This document shows, one piece after another, positions 7,337-16,252 of a DNA stretch of 55,054 bases (position 1 is its first letter; each line of letters begins with the position of its first letter). A program made the position numbers and the translations under genes. The notes beneath the pieces were generated by a model, which saw only the letters and a list, made by a program, of their open reading frames with translations, was not told the DNA's origin and did not search any database. Source of the stretch: Acidobacteriota bacterium (GTDB taxonomy: Bacteria > Acidobacteriota > Terriglobia > Acidiferrales > UBA7541); contig JABCYZ010000041.1 of NCBI GenBank assembly GCA_013289955.1, positions 1 to 55,054 of the forward strand. The letters run 5' to 3'.

Positions 7337-8686
7337 ATGAAAAAAAACAGGTCGTGCGGGACCGCATTGCTGTTGTTGTGCGTCCTGGGTATTGCCGCTT
7401 CGCCGGTTTGGGCGCAGTCGGAAGAGTTTCCGGTCAGTAGCCACACCTTAAAAAACGGCATGAAGGTGCTGGTTCAGCCGGACCACAGCATCCCCAACGT
7501 GGCACTCTACATTTTCTACCGCATCGGTTCGCGGAACGAACACCCCGGCACCACCGGCCTTTCCCACTTTTTCGAGCACATGATGTTCAACGGCGCAAAA
7601 AAATATGGGCCGGGCGATCTCGACAAAGCGATGGAAGCCAACGGAGCCTCGAACAACGCTTACACCTCGCAAAACGTGACCGTTTACCAGGACTGGTTTC
7701 CGCGCTCGGCTCTGGAATTGATTTACGACATCGAGGCCGACCGCATCCGCGATCTGACCTTCGATCCGAAGAAAATCGCTTCTGAGCGCGAAGTAGTGGC
7801 TTCGGAGCGGCGGCTGAGCGTTGACAACAACAATTTCGGCTTGCTCGACGAGCAATTGCGGGCCACCGCTTTCATAGCCCACACCTATCAATGGCCGGTC
7901 GTCGGGTGGATGAGCGATATCCAGAGCTGGACGATGGAGGACTTGAAGCACCATTTCGAAATGGGCTACTCGCCGAGCAACGCCACGATGGTCGTGGTCG
8001 GAGATGTTTCGCCCGCGGAAATCTTTCAGCTCTGTGAGAAATATATTGAGCCGATTCCTTCTCATGCGCCGCCTCCGCCCGTGACCACGATCGAGCCCGA
8101 GCAGCTTGGGGAGCGGCGCCTCGTAGTACACAAGCCTGCGGAACTCCCCCTGCTGATGATCGGCTATCACGTTCCCCAAACCAACAATCCCGACTTTTAT
8201 GCGCTGAATATTATGCGGAGCGTGCTGTTCCAGGGGGAAAGCTCGCGAATGTACCAGCGGCTGGTCGACAAGGATCAGCTCGCACTCGACGTTTCCTATG
8301 ACGTCGACTCGGCCTTTGATCCGACGCTCGGCGTCATCACGGCTCAGCCGCGGCAGGGAGTCGACCCCCAGGCCTGCGAAAAGGCCATTTACGAAGAACT
8401 GGAAAATGTGAAAGGCGCCCTGATCAGCGACCGGGAACTCGAAAAAGCAAAGAATAACCAGTTGGCTGATTTCTACAGAGAGATGCGCACGATCAACGGA
8501 CGCGCGAACACAATTGGCACCTACGAAGTTTTCATGGGCGACTACCAGAAGCTGTTCGACGCGGCGAAAAGCTACTCCGCGGTGACGAAAGAAGACGTCC
8601 AACGGGTGGCGAAGAAATATTTCGGCCCCAACAACCGGACCGTCGCCACGTTGCTTCCCGAAATCGGAGAGAAGGCAAAACAATGA
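7337..8686 (+). CDS. Exported M16 zinc metallopeptidase, catalytic subunit
   Basis: The inverted zinc motif is H77-FF-E80-H81 (LSHFFEHMMFNG), with the third ligand E157 located 76 residues downstream (EREVVASE), as in pitrilysin and processing-peptidase relatives. An N-terminal signal peptide (ALLLLCVLGIAASPVWA, then QSEE) sends it to the periplasm. It has 449 residues: one M16 active domain followed by one M16_C domain. The stop overlaps the start of the next gene (ATGA), so the two are translationally coupled; together they form the active/inactive half-pair typical of bacterial two-subunit M16 proteases that degrade peptides. Confidence 0.95.
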   Translation: MKKNRSCGTALLLLCVLGIAASPVWAQSEEFPVSSHTLKNGMKVLVQPDHSIPNVALYIFYRIGSRNEHPGTTGLSHFFEHMMFNGAKKYGPGDLDKAMEANGASNNAYTSQNVTVYQDWFPRSALELIYDIEADRIRDLTFDPKKIASEREVVASERRLSVDNNNFGLLDEQLRATAFIAHTYQWPVVGWMSDIQSWTMEDLKHHFEMGYSPSNATMVVVGDVSPAEIFQLCEKYIEPIPSHAPPPPVTTIEPEQLGERRLVVHKPAELPLLMIGYHVPQTNNPDFYALNIMRSVLFQGESSRMYQRLVDKDQLALDVSYDVDSAFDPTLGVITAQPRQGVDPQACEKAIYEELENVKGALISDRELEKAKNNQLADFYREMRTINGRANTIGTYEVFMGDYQKLFDAAKSYSAVTKEDVQRVAKKYFGPNNRTVATLLPEIGEKAKQ

Positions 8687-10110
8687 CGCGCGGAACAAAT
8701 GGCTTGCGCCTTCTCGCACTCTTCGCATTCCTGGGTGTGCTTTGCCCGGTGTTGCCAGCCCAGTCCCTGCGGCTGCCGCCGCACGAGAAAATCGTTCTCA
8801 AAAACGGGTTGACCGTCCTGCTGATGGAGAAGCACGGCGTCCCGTTGGTGGACATTTTCGCACTCGTCAAAACGGGAGCGGCGGCCGATCCCACCGGCCA
8901 GGAAGGGCTCGCCTCGGTAACCGCCGGACTCTTGCGCAAAGGAACGAAGACCCGGACGGCTCAGCAATTCGCCGCCGATTTCGACTTCATTGGCGGCACG
9001 ATCAGCGCGGACGCCGGGGCGGACTTTACGAATATCAGCGCCGAGTTTCTGACCAAGGATCTGGCGCGCGGCCTGGAGCTTTTTTCCGATGCCCTTCTCC
9101 ATCCTACGTTTCCCCAGACCGAAACCGACAAAATCCTCGCGCAGAGCCTCGACGGTGTGAGGTCCGCGAAAGACGAACCGCAGGCCGTGCTTCGCTTGTA
9201 TTACAACGGCTATCTCTACGGGACGCATCCTTACGGGCGTCCCTCGGATGGCGACGAGCTGTCGCTGAAGCGCATCCAGCGCGATGCCATTCTCAAATTC
9301 TATGAAGCGAACTACGCGCCGGGGAATACCATCCTCGGAGTGGCCGGCGAGTTCGATGCCGCCGAAATGCGGAAGAAGCTGGAAGAAACATTGGGCGCCT
9401 GGCCGGCGAAGGCGGTAGCGAGCAACCCCGTCGCTTCTGTGCCCCCGGCAAAAGGCAAAAGGCTTCTTCTCATTGACAAGCCCGATGCGACGCAAACCTA
9501 TTTCGCCATCGGAAACATGGGTACGGCCGCGAACGACCCGGACCGCGTGGCGATTCGCGTGGTCAACACGATTTTCGGCGGGCGATTTACCTCCGAGCTG
9601 AATGAAGCGCTGCGCGTCGAATCGGGATACACCTATGGGGCAAATTCGGTTTTTGATTCGCGCAAGGCTCCCGGACCATTCGGAATATTCAGTTTCACCA
9701 AGAACGAAACCACCACGCCGGCGATCGACCTTGCGCTCCAGGTTTTGGACAAGCTTCACAAGAACGGCGTGACCGAGGAGCAGCTCAAATCCGCGAAGAG
9801 CTACATCAAAGGGCAATTTCCGCCGACGATCGAAACTTCGGGCCAGCTTGTCCGGCGGATCGTGATCAATGAATATTACGGGCTCAGGGACGACGAAGTG
9901 AACGAGCTCGAAGCCCGCCTGGACGCAGTCACTCCCGCCGTCGCGAGGCAAATCATCGAAAAGCATTTCCCGGTGGACAACCTGGTTTTTGTGCTGATCG
10001 GCGAAGCGTCGGCCATCCGGCCCGCCGTAAAAAAGTACGCCGACAAGATGGACGAGCGTCCGATCAGCGATCCCGGCTTCTGGCCGCCGCCGTCCGGTGC
10101 CCAGAAATAG
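8683..10110 (+). CDS. Exported M16 peptidase-like protein, non-catalytic subunit
   Basis: Homologous in layout to the gene before it (475 residues, signal peptide LRLLALFAFLGVLCPVLPA), but the zinc site is missing: where HxxEH should be, the sequence reads TGQEGLASVTAGLLRKGT. The C-terminal M16_C region keeps the family R/Y motif (LRVESGYTYGANSVF), which contacts substrate in heterodimers. It is therefore the inactive partner that closes the chamber with the upstream HxxEH subunit. The ATG overlaps the preceding stop by 4 bases. The last residues are proline-rich (FWPPPSG). Confidence 0.93.
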   Translation: MTRGTNGLRLLALFAFLGVLCPVLPAQSLRLPPHEKIVLKNGLTVLLMEKHGVPLVDIFALVKTGAAADPTGQEGLASVTAGLLRKGTKTRTAQQFAADFDFIGGTISADAGADFTNISAEFLTKDLARGLELFSDALLHPTFPQTETDKILAQSLDGVRSAKDEPQAVLRLYYNGYLYGTHPYGRPSDGDELSLKRIQRDAILKFYEANYAPGNTILGVAGEFDAAEMRKKLEETLGAWPAKAVASNPVASVPPAKGKRLLLIDKPDATQTYFAIGNMGTAANDPDRVAIRVVNTIFGGRFTSELNEALRVESGYTYGANSVFDSRKAPGPFGIFSFTKNETTTPAIDLALQVLDKLHKNGVTEEQLKSAKSYIKGQFPPTIETSGQLVRRIVINEYYGLRDDEVNELEARLDAVTPAVARQIIEKHFPVDNLVFVLIGEASAIRPAVKKYADKMDERPISDPGFWPPPSGAQK

Positions 10111-10182
10111 CGGGGGCGCGCCAAAGTTCGGGCAGCCGAAAAGATTTATGCGATGCACTTGGGGTTTACTTCAGGAGGACTG

Positions 10183-13100
10183 ATGCGCTTAGGAATTTCG
10201 GCAAGGATATGGGCTCCGTTGGTTCTAGTATCGTTTGCAATGCTGATGGCGTCGCTGTCGACGCCAAGCGCGTGTGTCGCCGCCGAAGAGAATCCGCTGC
10301 TCGTGCAATCGCCCACGATGAGCAAGACGCAAATCGTGTTTGCCTATGGGGGATACCTTTGGAGTGTGCCTCGGGAAGGCGGCGAAGCGCGCCAGCTCAC
10401 GACCGGAGGCCACGAGGGGCGGCCGAAATTTTCTCCCGATGGAAATTGGATTGCGTTCACGGGGCAGTACGACGGCAACATCGACGCTTACGTCATGCCC
10501 GCCGATGGCGGTGAACCGAAGCGCTTGACCTGGCATCCCGACCCGGATGTCGTTGTTGGATGGACTCCGGATGGCAAGAAGGTGCTGATTAGTTCTGCCC
10601 GCGAAGCCTATGCAGACTTCGACCGTTTGTACACAATCCCTGTCGAAGGCGGAGCTCCGGAAGTTCTGCCGATGTGGCGCGGGGAAGCCGCTTCGTATTC
10701 GCCCGACGCCACGCGCATAGCGTATGTGCCAAACCTGAAGTGGCAGGTCGCCTGGAAGCGCTACCACGGCGGACAAACGACGCCGGTCTATTTGCTTCGG
10801 CTGAGCGACTTGCAGCTCGAGAAAGTGCCTCGCGAGAATTCGAACGACGACGATCCTGTTTGGGTCGGCGACGCGGTCTATTTTTTGTCGGACCGCAAAG
10901 GCCCCGTAACGATCTTTGCTTACGACACAAAAACAAAAAACGTGAAGCAGGTGCTGGACAACAAGGGCCTGGACGTCAAATCACTCTCGGCCGGGCCGGA
11001 TGCGCTGGTCTATGAACAGTTCGGCGGAATCTACACTCTCGATCTGAAAAGCGAAAAGGCCAGCAAAGTGGAGGTGCATATCTCCGGCGATTTGCCGGCG
11101 ACACGGCCGCACTATGAAAAAGTAGCGGACAAAATTCAAAGCGCCGCCATTTCGCCAACGGGAGTCCGCGCAGTGTTCGAAGCGCGCGGCGAAATTCTGA
11201 CCGTTCCAGCGGAGAAGGGCGATGTGCGAAATCTGACGCGGACGACGGCGGTGGCGGAACGCGATCCAGCGTGGTCGCCGGACGGGAAGTCCATTGCATT
11301 CTTCTCCGACGAATCCGGCGAATATGCTCTGCACATCGTTGATCAAACCGGATCGGGCGCGGTCAAGAAAATCAATTTGGGCAATCCTCCTTCCTACTTC
11401 TACGGCCCATTGTGGTCTCCGGACAGCAAGAAAATCGCCTACACCGACAAGCGCCTGAATCTCTGGTACGTGGACCGAGAGAAGGGCACGCCGGTAAAAG
11501 TAACCTCGGACCGCTACGAGGATCCGAGCTCCACAATGAATGAAACATGGTCGCCGGACAGCAAGTGGCTGACGTATGCGAAGTTTCTCGAAAACCATAT
11601 GAGGAACATCTTCGTCTACTCGCTCGAATCCGGGAAAGAAGCGCAGGTCACAGACGGAACCAGCGACGCGCGCTATCCGGTGTTCGACAGAAATGGAAAG
11701 TCGCTTTATTTCGCGGCCAGCACGGACCTGGCACTTTCGATCGGCTGGCTCGATCTTTCAAGCTATCAGCATCCCGTGTCGAGAAGCATTTACGCAGTGG
11801 TATTGAAGAAAGGCGATCCTTCTCCCGTCGAACCACAAAGCGACGAGGAAAAAGCGGCCACCGAGGACAAAGCCAAAGACGCCGACAAAGCCAAAGAAGC
11901 CGACAAGAGCGCAGACAAGGGGAAAGAGGGCGAGAAAAAAGAAGGCGAGAAAAAAGACGAAGTGAAGGTCACGCTTGATCTGGAGGAAATCGGCCAGAGA
12001 ATCGTGGCCATGCCCATCAAGGCGGCGAACTACGTTGGTCTCGATGCCGGCAAGACCGGAGTGTTGTTCCTGAGTGAAATCCCGGACGTGCCAAGCCTGA
12101 CAGAGCCCACGCTGATCTCCGTTTCGAAATTTGACCTCAGCACTCGCAAGACGGAACCCTTCCTCGGGGGCGTGAGCGCCTTTCTTGTCTCGGCGAACGG
12201 GGAGAAGGTTCTCTACCGGCAGGGTCCCGGCCCCGCGGCGCCCTGGTTTATCGCGGCGACGGCGGTTGTACCCAAGCCGGGAGATGGCGCGCTGAATCTC
12301 GGAGGAATGGAGGTCTACACCGATCCGCGCGTCGAGTGGAACCAGATGTACCACGAGGTCTGGCGGATCGAGCGCGACTTCTTCTACGACCCGAACCATC
12401 ACGGGCTGAATATTCCGGCCGCCGAGAAAAAGTACGCTTCCTATCTGAAGGGCGCGGGAGGCCGCGCCGACGTCAACCATCTCTTTGAAGAGATGCTCGG
12501 TGAGCTTACCGTAGGCCACATGTTCATAGCCGGCGGAGACGTGCCGCAGCCGAATCGCGTCAAAGGCGGTCTTCTCGGAGCGGACTACAAGGTCGAAAAC
12601 GGCCGCTACCGCTTTGCGCGCATTTTCAATGGAGAAAATTGGAACCCGGAATTGCGCGCGCCGCTGACCCAGCCTGGTGTCGACGTCAAAGTGGGTGACT
12701 ATCTGCTCGAAGTGAGTGGCCGCGAAGTTCGTCCGCCCGCCGACGTCTACAGCTATTTTGAGAATACGGCTGGCACGCAAATAAAAATCAAAGTGGGGCC
12801 GAACCCGGACGGCAAGGACTCTCGCGAAGTGACCGTTGTGCCGCTGCCCAGCGAATTTCCGCTGCGCAATCATGCCTGGGAAGAAGACAACCGTCGCAAA
12901 GTCGATCAGCTGAGCGGCGGCAAAGTCGCGTACGTGCATGTACCGGACACTGCAACCGGCGGCTTCATTAATTTCAACCGCTACTATTTCGCGCAAGTAG
13001 GCAAGCAAGCCGCGGTCATCGATGAGCGCTACAATCACGGTGGCGAAATTGCCGACTACATCATTGATATGCTGAAACGGCCGTTGCGCAACTGCGACAT

Positions 13101-13527
13101 TACTCGCGAAGGCGGTCAATTTTGCTCGCCCCTCGCGCAAATCTACGGCCCCAAGACGATGATCATCAATGAAATGTCCGGCTCCGGCGGCGATGCGCTG
13201 CCTTGGATGTTCAAACAGGACAAGGTCGGACCGTTGGTGGGCACGCGAACCTGGGGTGGGCTGGTCGGCATCTATAACTATCCTCCGCTGATGGATGGCG
13301 GATTCATTACCGCTCCGCGCGTGGCCATCTTTGGCCTGCACAGCGAGTATGAAGTGGAAAATCACGGCATTGCGCCGGACATCGAGGTCGAAAACGATCC
13401 CGCGTCCGTGGCGGCCGGCCACGATCCGCAACTCGAACGCGCCGTCCAGGTCACGCTCGAAGCCTTGAAGGCGCATCCGGTCGTGATTCCCGGGCCGCCG
13501 CCTTATCCGAGTTATCAAAAGAAGTGA
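10183..13527 (+). CDS. Exported tricorn-like S41 protease with beta-propeller
   Basis: A 1114-residue relative of archaeal tricorn protease. After a signal peptide (residues about 10-34) come two runs of WD40-like PD40 repeats (FSPDGNWIAFTG, WSPDGKSIAFFSD, WSPDSKKIAYTD and others), a very charged K/E/D/A linker near residues 555-600, then a PDZ-like segment (VKVGDYLLEVSGREV) and an S41 catalytic domain. The nucleophile is S1001 in NEMSGSGGDALPW, aligned with the tricorn NExxGSxGD motif; DERYNHGG lies upstream of it. The role is periplasmic peptide degradation after larger proteases. The ATG at 10183 follows AGGAGG; an earlier ATG at 10153 only adds a poor leader. It follows the M16 pair by 72 bases on the same strand, so the three may form one proteolytic module. 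Confidence 0.92.
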   Translation: MRLGISARIWAPLVLVSFAMLMASLSTPSACVAAEENPLLVQSPTMSKTQIVFAYGGYLWSVPREGGEARQLTTGGHEGRPKFSPDGNWIAFTGQYDGNIDAYVMPADGGEPKRLTWHPDPDVVVGWTPDGKKVLISSAREAYADFDRLYTIPVEGGAPEVLPMWRGEAASYSPDATRIAYVPNLKWQVAWKRYHGGQTTPVYLLRLSDLQLEKVPRENSNDDDPVWVGDAVYFLSDRKGPVTIFAYDTKTKNVKQVLDNKGLDVKSLSAGPDALVYEQFGGIYTLDLKSEKASKVEVHISGDLPATRPHYEKVADKIQSAAISPTGVRAVFEARGEILTVPAEKGDVRNLTRTTAVAERDPAWSPDGKSIAFFSDESGEYALHIVDQTGSGAVKKINLGNPPSYFYGPLWSPDSKKIAYTDKRLNLWYVDREKGTPVKVTSDRYEDPSSTMNETWSPDSKWLTYAKFLENHMRNIFVYSLESGKEAQVTDGTSDARYPVFDRNGKSLYFAASTDLALSIGWLDLSSYQHPVSRSIYAVVLKKGDPSPVEPQSDEEKAATEDKAKDADKAKEADKSADKGKEGEKKEGEKKDEVKVTLDLEEIGQRIVAMPIKAANYVGLDAGKTGVLFLSEIPDVPSLTEPTLISVSKFDLSTRKTEPFLGGVSAFLVSANGEKVLYRQGPGPAAPWFIAATAVVPKPGDGALNLGGMEVYTDPRVEWNQMYHEVWRIERDFFYDPNHHGLNIPAAEKKYASYLKGAGGRADVNHLFEEMLGELTVGHMFIAGGDVPQPNRVKGGLLGADYKVENGRYRFARIFNGENWNPELRAPLTQPGVDVKVGDYLLEVSGREVRPPADVYSYFENTAGTQIKIKVGPNPDGKDSREVTVVPLPSEFPLRNHAWEEDNRRKVDQLSGGKVAYVHVPDTATGGFINFNRYYFAQVGKQAAVIDERYNHGGEIADYIIDMLKRPLRNCDITREGGQFCSPLAQIYGPKTMIINEMSGSGGDALPWMFKQDKVGPLVGTRTWGGLVGIYNYPPLMDGGFITAPRVAIFGLHSEYEVENHGIAPDIEVENDPASVAAGHDPQLERAVQVTLEALKAHPVVIPGPPPYPSYQKK

Positions 13528-13623
13528 CTAGGAAAAAATGCGGCCGATCCCGAGGTTCAGGGGACAGGTGTCCACGGACTGCGTCATGGCGGGTGGATGT
13601 GCTATTTTGTTTCTGATCCCCTC

Positions 13624-14529
13624 ATGCCGGAACTTCCTGAAGTCGAAACAGTAGCGCGAGGCCTGCGGCGCACCATTGTGGGCCGCAGGATTCTGTCCGT
13701 GCGGCTGGGCAAAACGGATTTTATCGATGACCCGGCTGCGCTTGAGCAGCATCTCCCCGGCAGGCAAATCGAAGCCGTCGAGCGTTACGGCAAGTTCATG
13801 TTATTGCGCCTCTCACCGGTCGCAGGGGGCGGGTCTCCTCCGGCGAACGGCGATGCGGCTCCTGCCGCGCTTCTCGTGCATCTCGGAATGACCGGACAGA
13901 TTGCGCCGAGTCCCGCCGCCCGGCCTTGCGAAAAACACACCCACGTTTGCTTCCTGCTCGACGACAATCGCGAACTTCGCTACACCGATGCACGAAGATT
14001 CGGGCGGCTTGCTTATCTTCAGGCGGGTCCGCTCGCGGAAGAATTGCTTTCCTTCGGTGCCGACCCGCTCGAGATTGGCGTTGGGGAATTTGTGAAGCAA
14101 ACCCGGACCCGCCGGGCGAGAATCAAGGCTTTGCTGCTGGATCAGAGCTTCCTCCGCGGAGTGGGGAATATCTACGCGGATGAGAGTCTGTGGCGCGCGA
14201 GGATCCATCCGGCGCGCCTCGGCACGTCGTTGAGGAAAGATGAAGCAGCGGCGCTGCACCGTGTACTGCGCGAAATCCTCGAGAAGGCAATTCTTATGCG
14301 CGGCTCCTCGATCTCCGATTTTCTTGACGCCGACGGCCAGCCGGGCGAATATCAGCGCCATCATCGTGCCTACGGACGCGAGGGCCGAGGCTGTTACCGC
14401 TGTGGCGCTCGAATCCGGCGCGCGATTGTCGCGGGGCGAAGCAGCTATTTTTGCCCCAAGTGTCAGCCCGCGCCGCGGGGCTGCCTGGCCCGCGCTGCCA
14501 AAAAGACGCCGAAGCAAGCCGGTAAATGA
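13624..14529 (+). CDS. mutM: Formamidopyrimidine-DNA glycosylase (Fpg/MutM)
   Basis: MutM removes 8-oxoguanine and formamidopyrimidines and then cuts the abasic site. The catalytic N-terminus PELPEVE begins right after the initiator Met, fixing the start at 13624 (the frame extends upstream to 13597, but Pro2 must be the mature N-terminus). K57 (ERYGKF), the H2TH region (LLLDQSFLRGVGNIYADE) and the C-terminal zinc finger (CYRCG...CPKC) are all present. At 301 residues it is slightly longer than E. coli MutM (269), with a GGGSPPANGDAAPAA insertion in the N-terminal sheet domain and a basic tail. dtd starts 9 bases downstream. Confidence 0.96.
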   Translation: MPELPEVETVARGLRRTIVGRRILSVRLGKTDFIDDPAALEQHLPGRQIEAVERYGKFMLLRLSPVAGGGSPPANGDAAPAALLVHLGMTGQIAPSPAARPCEKHTHVCFLLDDNRELRYTDARRFGRLAYLQAGPLAEELLSFGADPLEIGVGEFVKQTRTRRARIKALLLDQSFLRGVGNIYADESLWRARIHPARLGTSLRKDEAAALHRVLREILEKAILMRGSSISDFLDADGQPGEYQRHHRAYGREGRGCYRCGARIRRAIVAGRSSYFCPKCQPAPRGCLARAAKKTPKQAGK

Positions 14530-14538
14530 GAAGGCCGT

Positions 14539-14988
14539 ATGCGAGCCGTAGTGCAGAGAGTGAGCCGCGCGTCTGTGACCGTCGAGGGGCGCCTGACAGG
14601 CGAAATCAGCAACGGGCTGATGATCTTGCTCGGTGTCGGCCGCGAGGACACCTCGGCCGTGGCCGTAGCGATGGCGGAGAAAGTCGCGAACCTGCGCATT
14701 TTTGAGGACGACCAGGGAAAAATGAACCGCTCGCTCCTTGAAGTAAAAGGCGCGGCCCTGGTCGTCTCGCAATTTACGCTATACGGCGACGCGCGCGGGC
14801 AACGCCGGCCGAGTTTCATATCGGCCGCTCCACCGGATAGAGCCAAGGCCCTTTACGATGAGTTCAGAGCGGCGATCGAGCGGCTTGGTGTCGGCGTCGC
14901 GGCGGGAATTTTTCAGACAACGATGTCCGTGGAGCTGGTAAATGAAGGGCCGGTCACGATCCTCCTCGACTCCGACAAAACGTTCTAG
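14539..14988 (+). CDS. dtd: D-aminoacyl-tRNA deacylase (DTD)
   Basis: DTD hydrolyses D-amino acids, and glycine on tRNA-Ala, from mischarged tRNA. The 149 residues cover the whole family (E. coli 145). The two active-site motifs are SQFTLYGD (residues 77-84) and NEGPVT (135-140), whose cross-subunit Gly-Pro gives chiral selection. It begins MRAVVQRVSRASV, the usual start. It follows mutM by 9 bases, and the AlkD-like gene overlaps its 3' end, so this is a quality-control operon. Confidence 0.97.
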   Translation: MRAVVQRVSRASVTVEGRLTGEISNGLMILLGVGREDTSAVAVAMAEKVANLRIFEDDQGKMNRSLLEVKGAALVVSQFTLYGDARGQRRPSFISAAPPDRAKALYDEFRAAIERLGVGVAAGIFQTTMSVELVNEGPVTILLDSDKTF

Positions 14989-15703
14989 CCGGGTGCGGCA
15001 CCCGAAAGCCGGCAAGCTCGCGAAAGCCGCCGTGCTTCGCGAGCTGCGAGAGGTTGCCGATCCAAAGGTGCGCGCCAAGCTCGCCTATTTCGGCGTGAAC
15101 GTTCCGAAGGCCTACGGAATTTCTGCGCCCGTGCTGCACGCTTTTGCGCGGAACATCGGCAAAGATCAATCGCTCGCGGAGGAACTTTGGTCCACCGCTA
15201 TCCACGAGGCGAGGATCCTTGCCGCGCTGATCGGCGAATCGGAAGAAGTTACCGCGGCGCAGATGGAACGATGGGTGCGTGATTTTGACTCCTGGGATCT
15301 GGTGGACACGGCATGCTGTTATCTCTACGCGCACGCGAAGCCCGCCTGGGACAAAGTCTACGAGTGGAGCAGCCGGCGCGCCGAGTTCGAAAAACGCGCT
15401 GCATTTTCGCTGGCAGCTTATCTCGCCTACAAGGACAAAATGGCAGAGGACGCAAAGTTTGAGCGTTTTCTCACGGTGATCGAGCGCGAGTCGCATGACG
15501 AACGCAACTTTGTGAGAAAAGCGGTCAACTGGGCTCTGCGGAATATCGGAAAGAGAAATCTAAGACTCAACCGAGCGGCCATCCGCTCCGCGGAACGGAT
15601 TCTCGGGCAAGGTTCGCGTACCGCGCGATGGATCGCCCGAGACGCACTTCGCGAGCTCCGGAGCGAAGCGGTACAAGCGCGGCTGCAGAGAAAAGCTAGC
15701 TGA
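14942..15703 (+). CDS. AlkD-like DNA alkylation repair protein (HEAT-like repeats)
   Basis: A 253-residue all-helical protein of the AlkD family, recognised from RAKLAYFGVNVPKAYGISAPVLHAFARNIGK, the MERWVRDFDSWDLVDTACCYLY segment and the late NFVRKAVNWALRNIGKRN. AlkD-type enzymes excise bulky or cationic N3/N7-alkylpurines without base flipping; the Trp and Asp of the DFDSWDLVD segment correspond to the catalytic cleft. The ATG at 14942 overlaps dtd by 47 bases; a GTG at 14993 gives a start just after dtd and is a real alternative. It sits with mutM and dtd, which supports a repair role. Confidence 0.9.
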   Translation: MKGRSRSSSTPTKRSSRVRHPKAGKLAKAAVLRELREVADPKVRAKLAYFGVNVPKAYGISAPVLHAFARNIGKDQSLAEELWSTAIHEARILAALIGESEEVTAAQMERWVRDFDSWDLVDTACCYLYAHAKPAWDKVYEWSSRRAEFEKRAAFSLAAYLAYKDKMAEDAKFERFLTVIERESHDERNFVRKAVNWALRNIGKRNLRLNRAAIRSAERILGQGSRTARWIARDALRELRSEAVQARLQRKAS

Positions 15704-15707
15704 GACC

Positions 15708-16163
15708 ATGACAAAGAAAACCGAAAAACAAGGTGTGAACGTTCGTCGCGCCCGAACAAGCGACGCACCGCAACTGGCCGAGCTGAGCGGCCAGCTTGGA
15801 TATCCGACAACTCCCCGGGAGATCATCAAAAGGATGCGCAGACTGAAACCCGTGGCGCAGAATGCATTGTTCGTTGCAGACTCCCGAGGTGCTGGTGTGG
15901 TGGGCTGGGCGCACGTCAGCGTTACGCATCTTATGGAAGTAGGCACGCGCGCGGAGTTGAATGGCCTTATCGTCTCCGAAGGCCAGAGAAGCCTCGGCGC
16001 GGGTGCGCGCCTTCTTGAAGCCGCGGAAGACTGGGCGCGCAGGCACGGCTGCCCAAGTATGTCGGTGCGTTCGAACGTGATTCGCGAGCGCGCCCACAAA
16101 TTCTACGAACGCCAGGGGTACGAACACTACAAGACGCAGAAAGCATTCCGCAAAGCGCTGTAA
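15708..16163 (+). CDS. GNAT-family N-acetyltransferase
   Basis: A 151-residue acetyltransferase. Motif A is VSEGQRSLGAGARLLEAAEDWA, followed by CPSMSVRSNVIRERAHKFYERQGYEHYKTQKAF, which resembles the C-terminal half of AAC(6')-like and related small-molecule acetyltransferases. The substrate is unknown and an antibiotic-modifying role is not shown. The ATG lies 4 bases after the AlkD-like stop, so it is probably the last gene of the mutM operon. Nothing follows for about 60 bases before the marR operator. Confidence 0.88.
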   Translation: MTKKTEKQGVNVRRARTSDAPQLAELSGQLGYPTTPREIIKRMRRLKPVAQNALFVADSRGAGVVGWAHVSVTHLMEVGTRAELNGLIVSEGQRSLGAGARLLEAAEDWARRHGCPSMSVRSNVIRERAHKFYERQGYEHYKTQKAFRKAL

Positions 16164-16224
16164 ATCACCCCCTTCACCCGTAGTCGAGCTCCCCGTAACC
16201 AATTGCATCGCGCCCCGTGGCGAG

Positions 16225-16245
16225 GTATATCGCATTACGATATAC
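16225..16245. promoter_or_regulatory. Perfect palindromic operator of the marR-ClC operon
   Basis: GTATATCG (16225-16232) and CGATATAC (16238-16245) form a perfect 8-bp inverted repeat around CATTA. A -10-like TATACT (16241-16246) lies inside the right half-site, and the marR ATG is only 6 bases after it. A bound dimer would block RNA polymerase, so this is most likely the autoregulatory MarR operator. Confidence 0.72.
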
Positions 16246-16252
16246 TTAAACC

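Noticed and set aside
11758..13518. Long minus-strand frame (586 codons) opposite the tricorn-like gene, and similar ones opposite the M16 genes
   Set aside because: These are antisense shadows common in high-GC genes with biased third positions; the proteins are low-complexity and match nothing.
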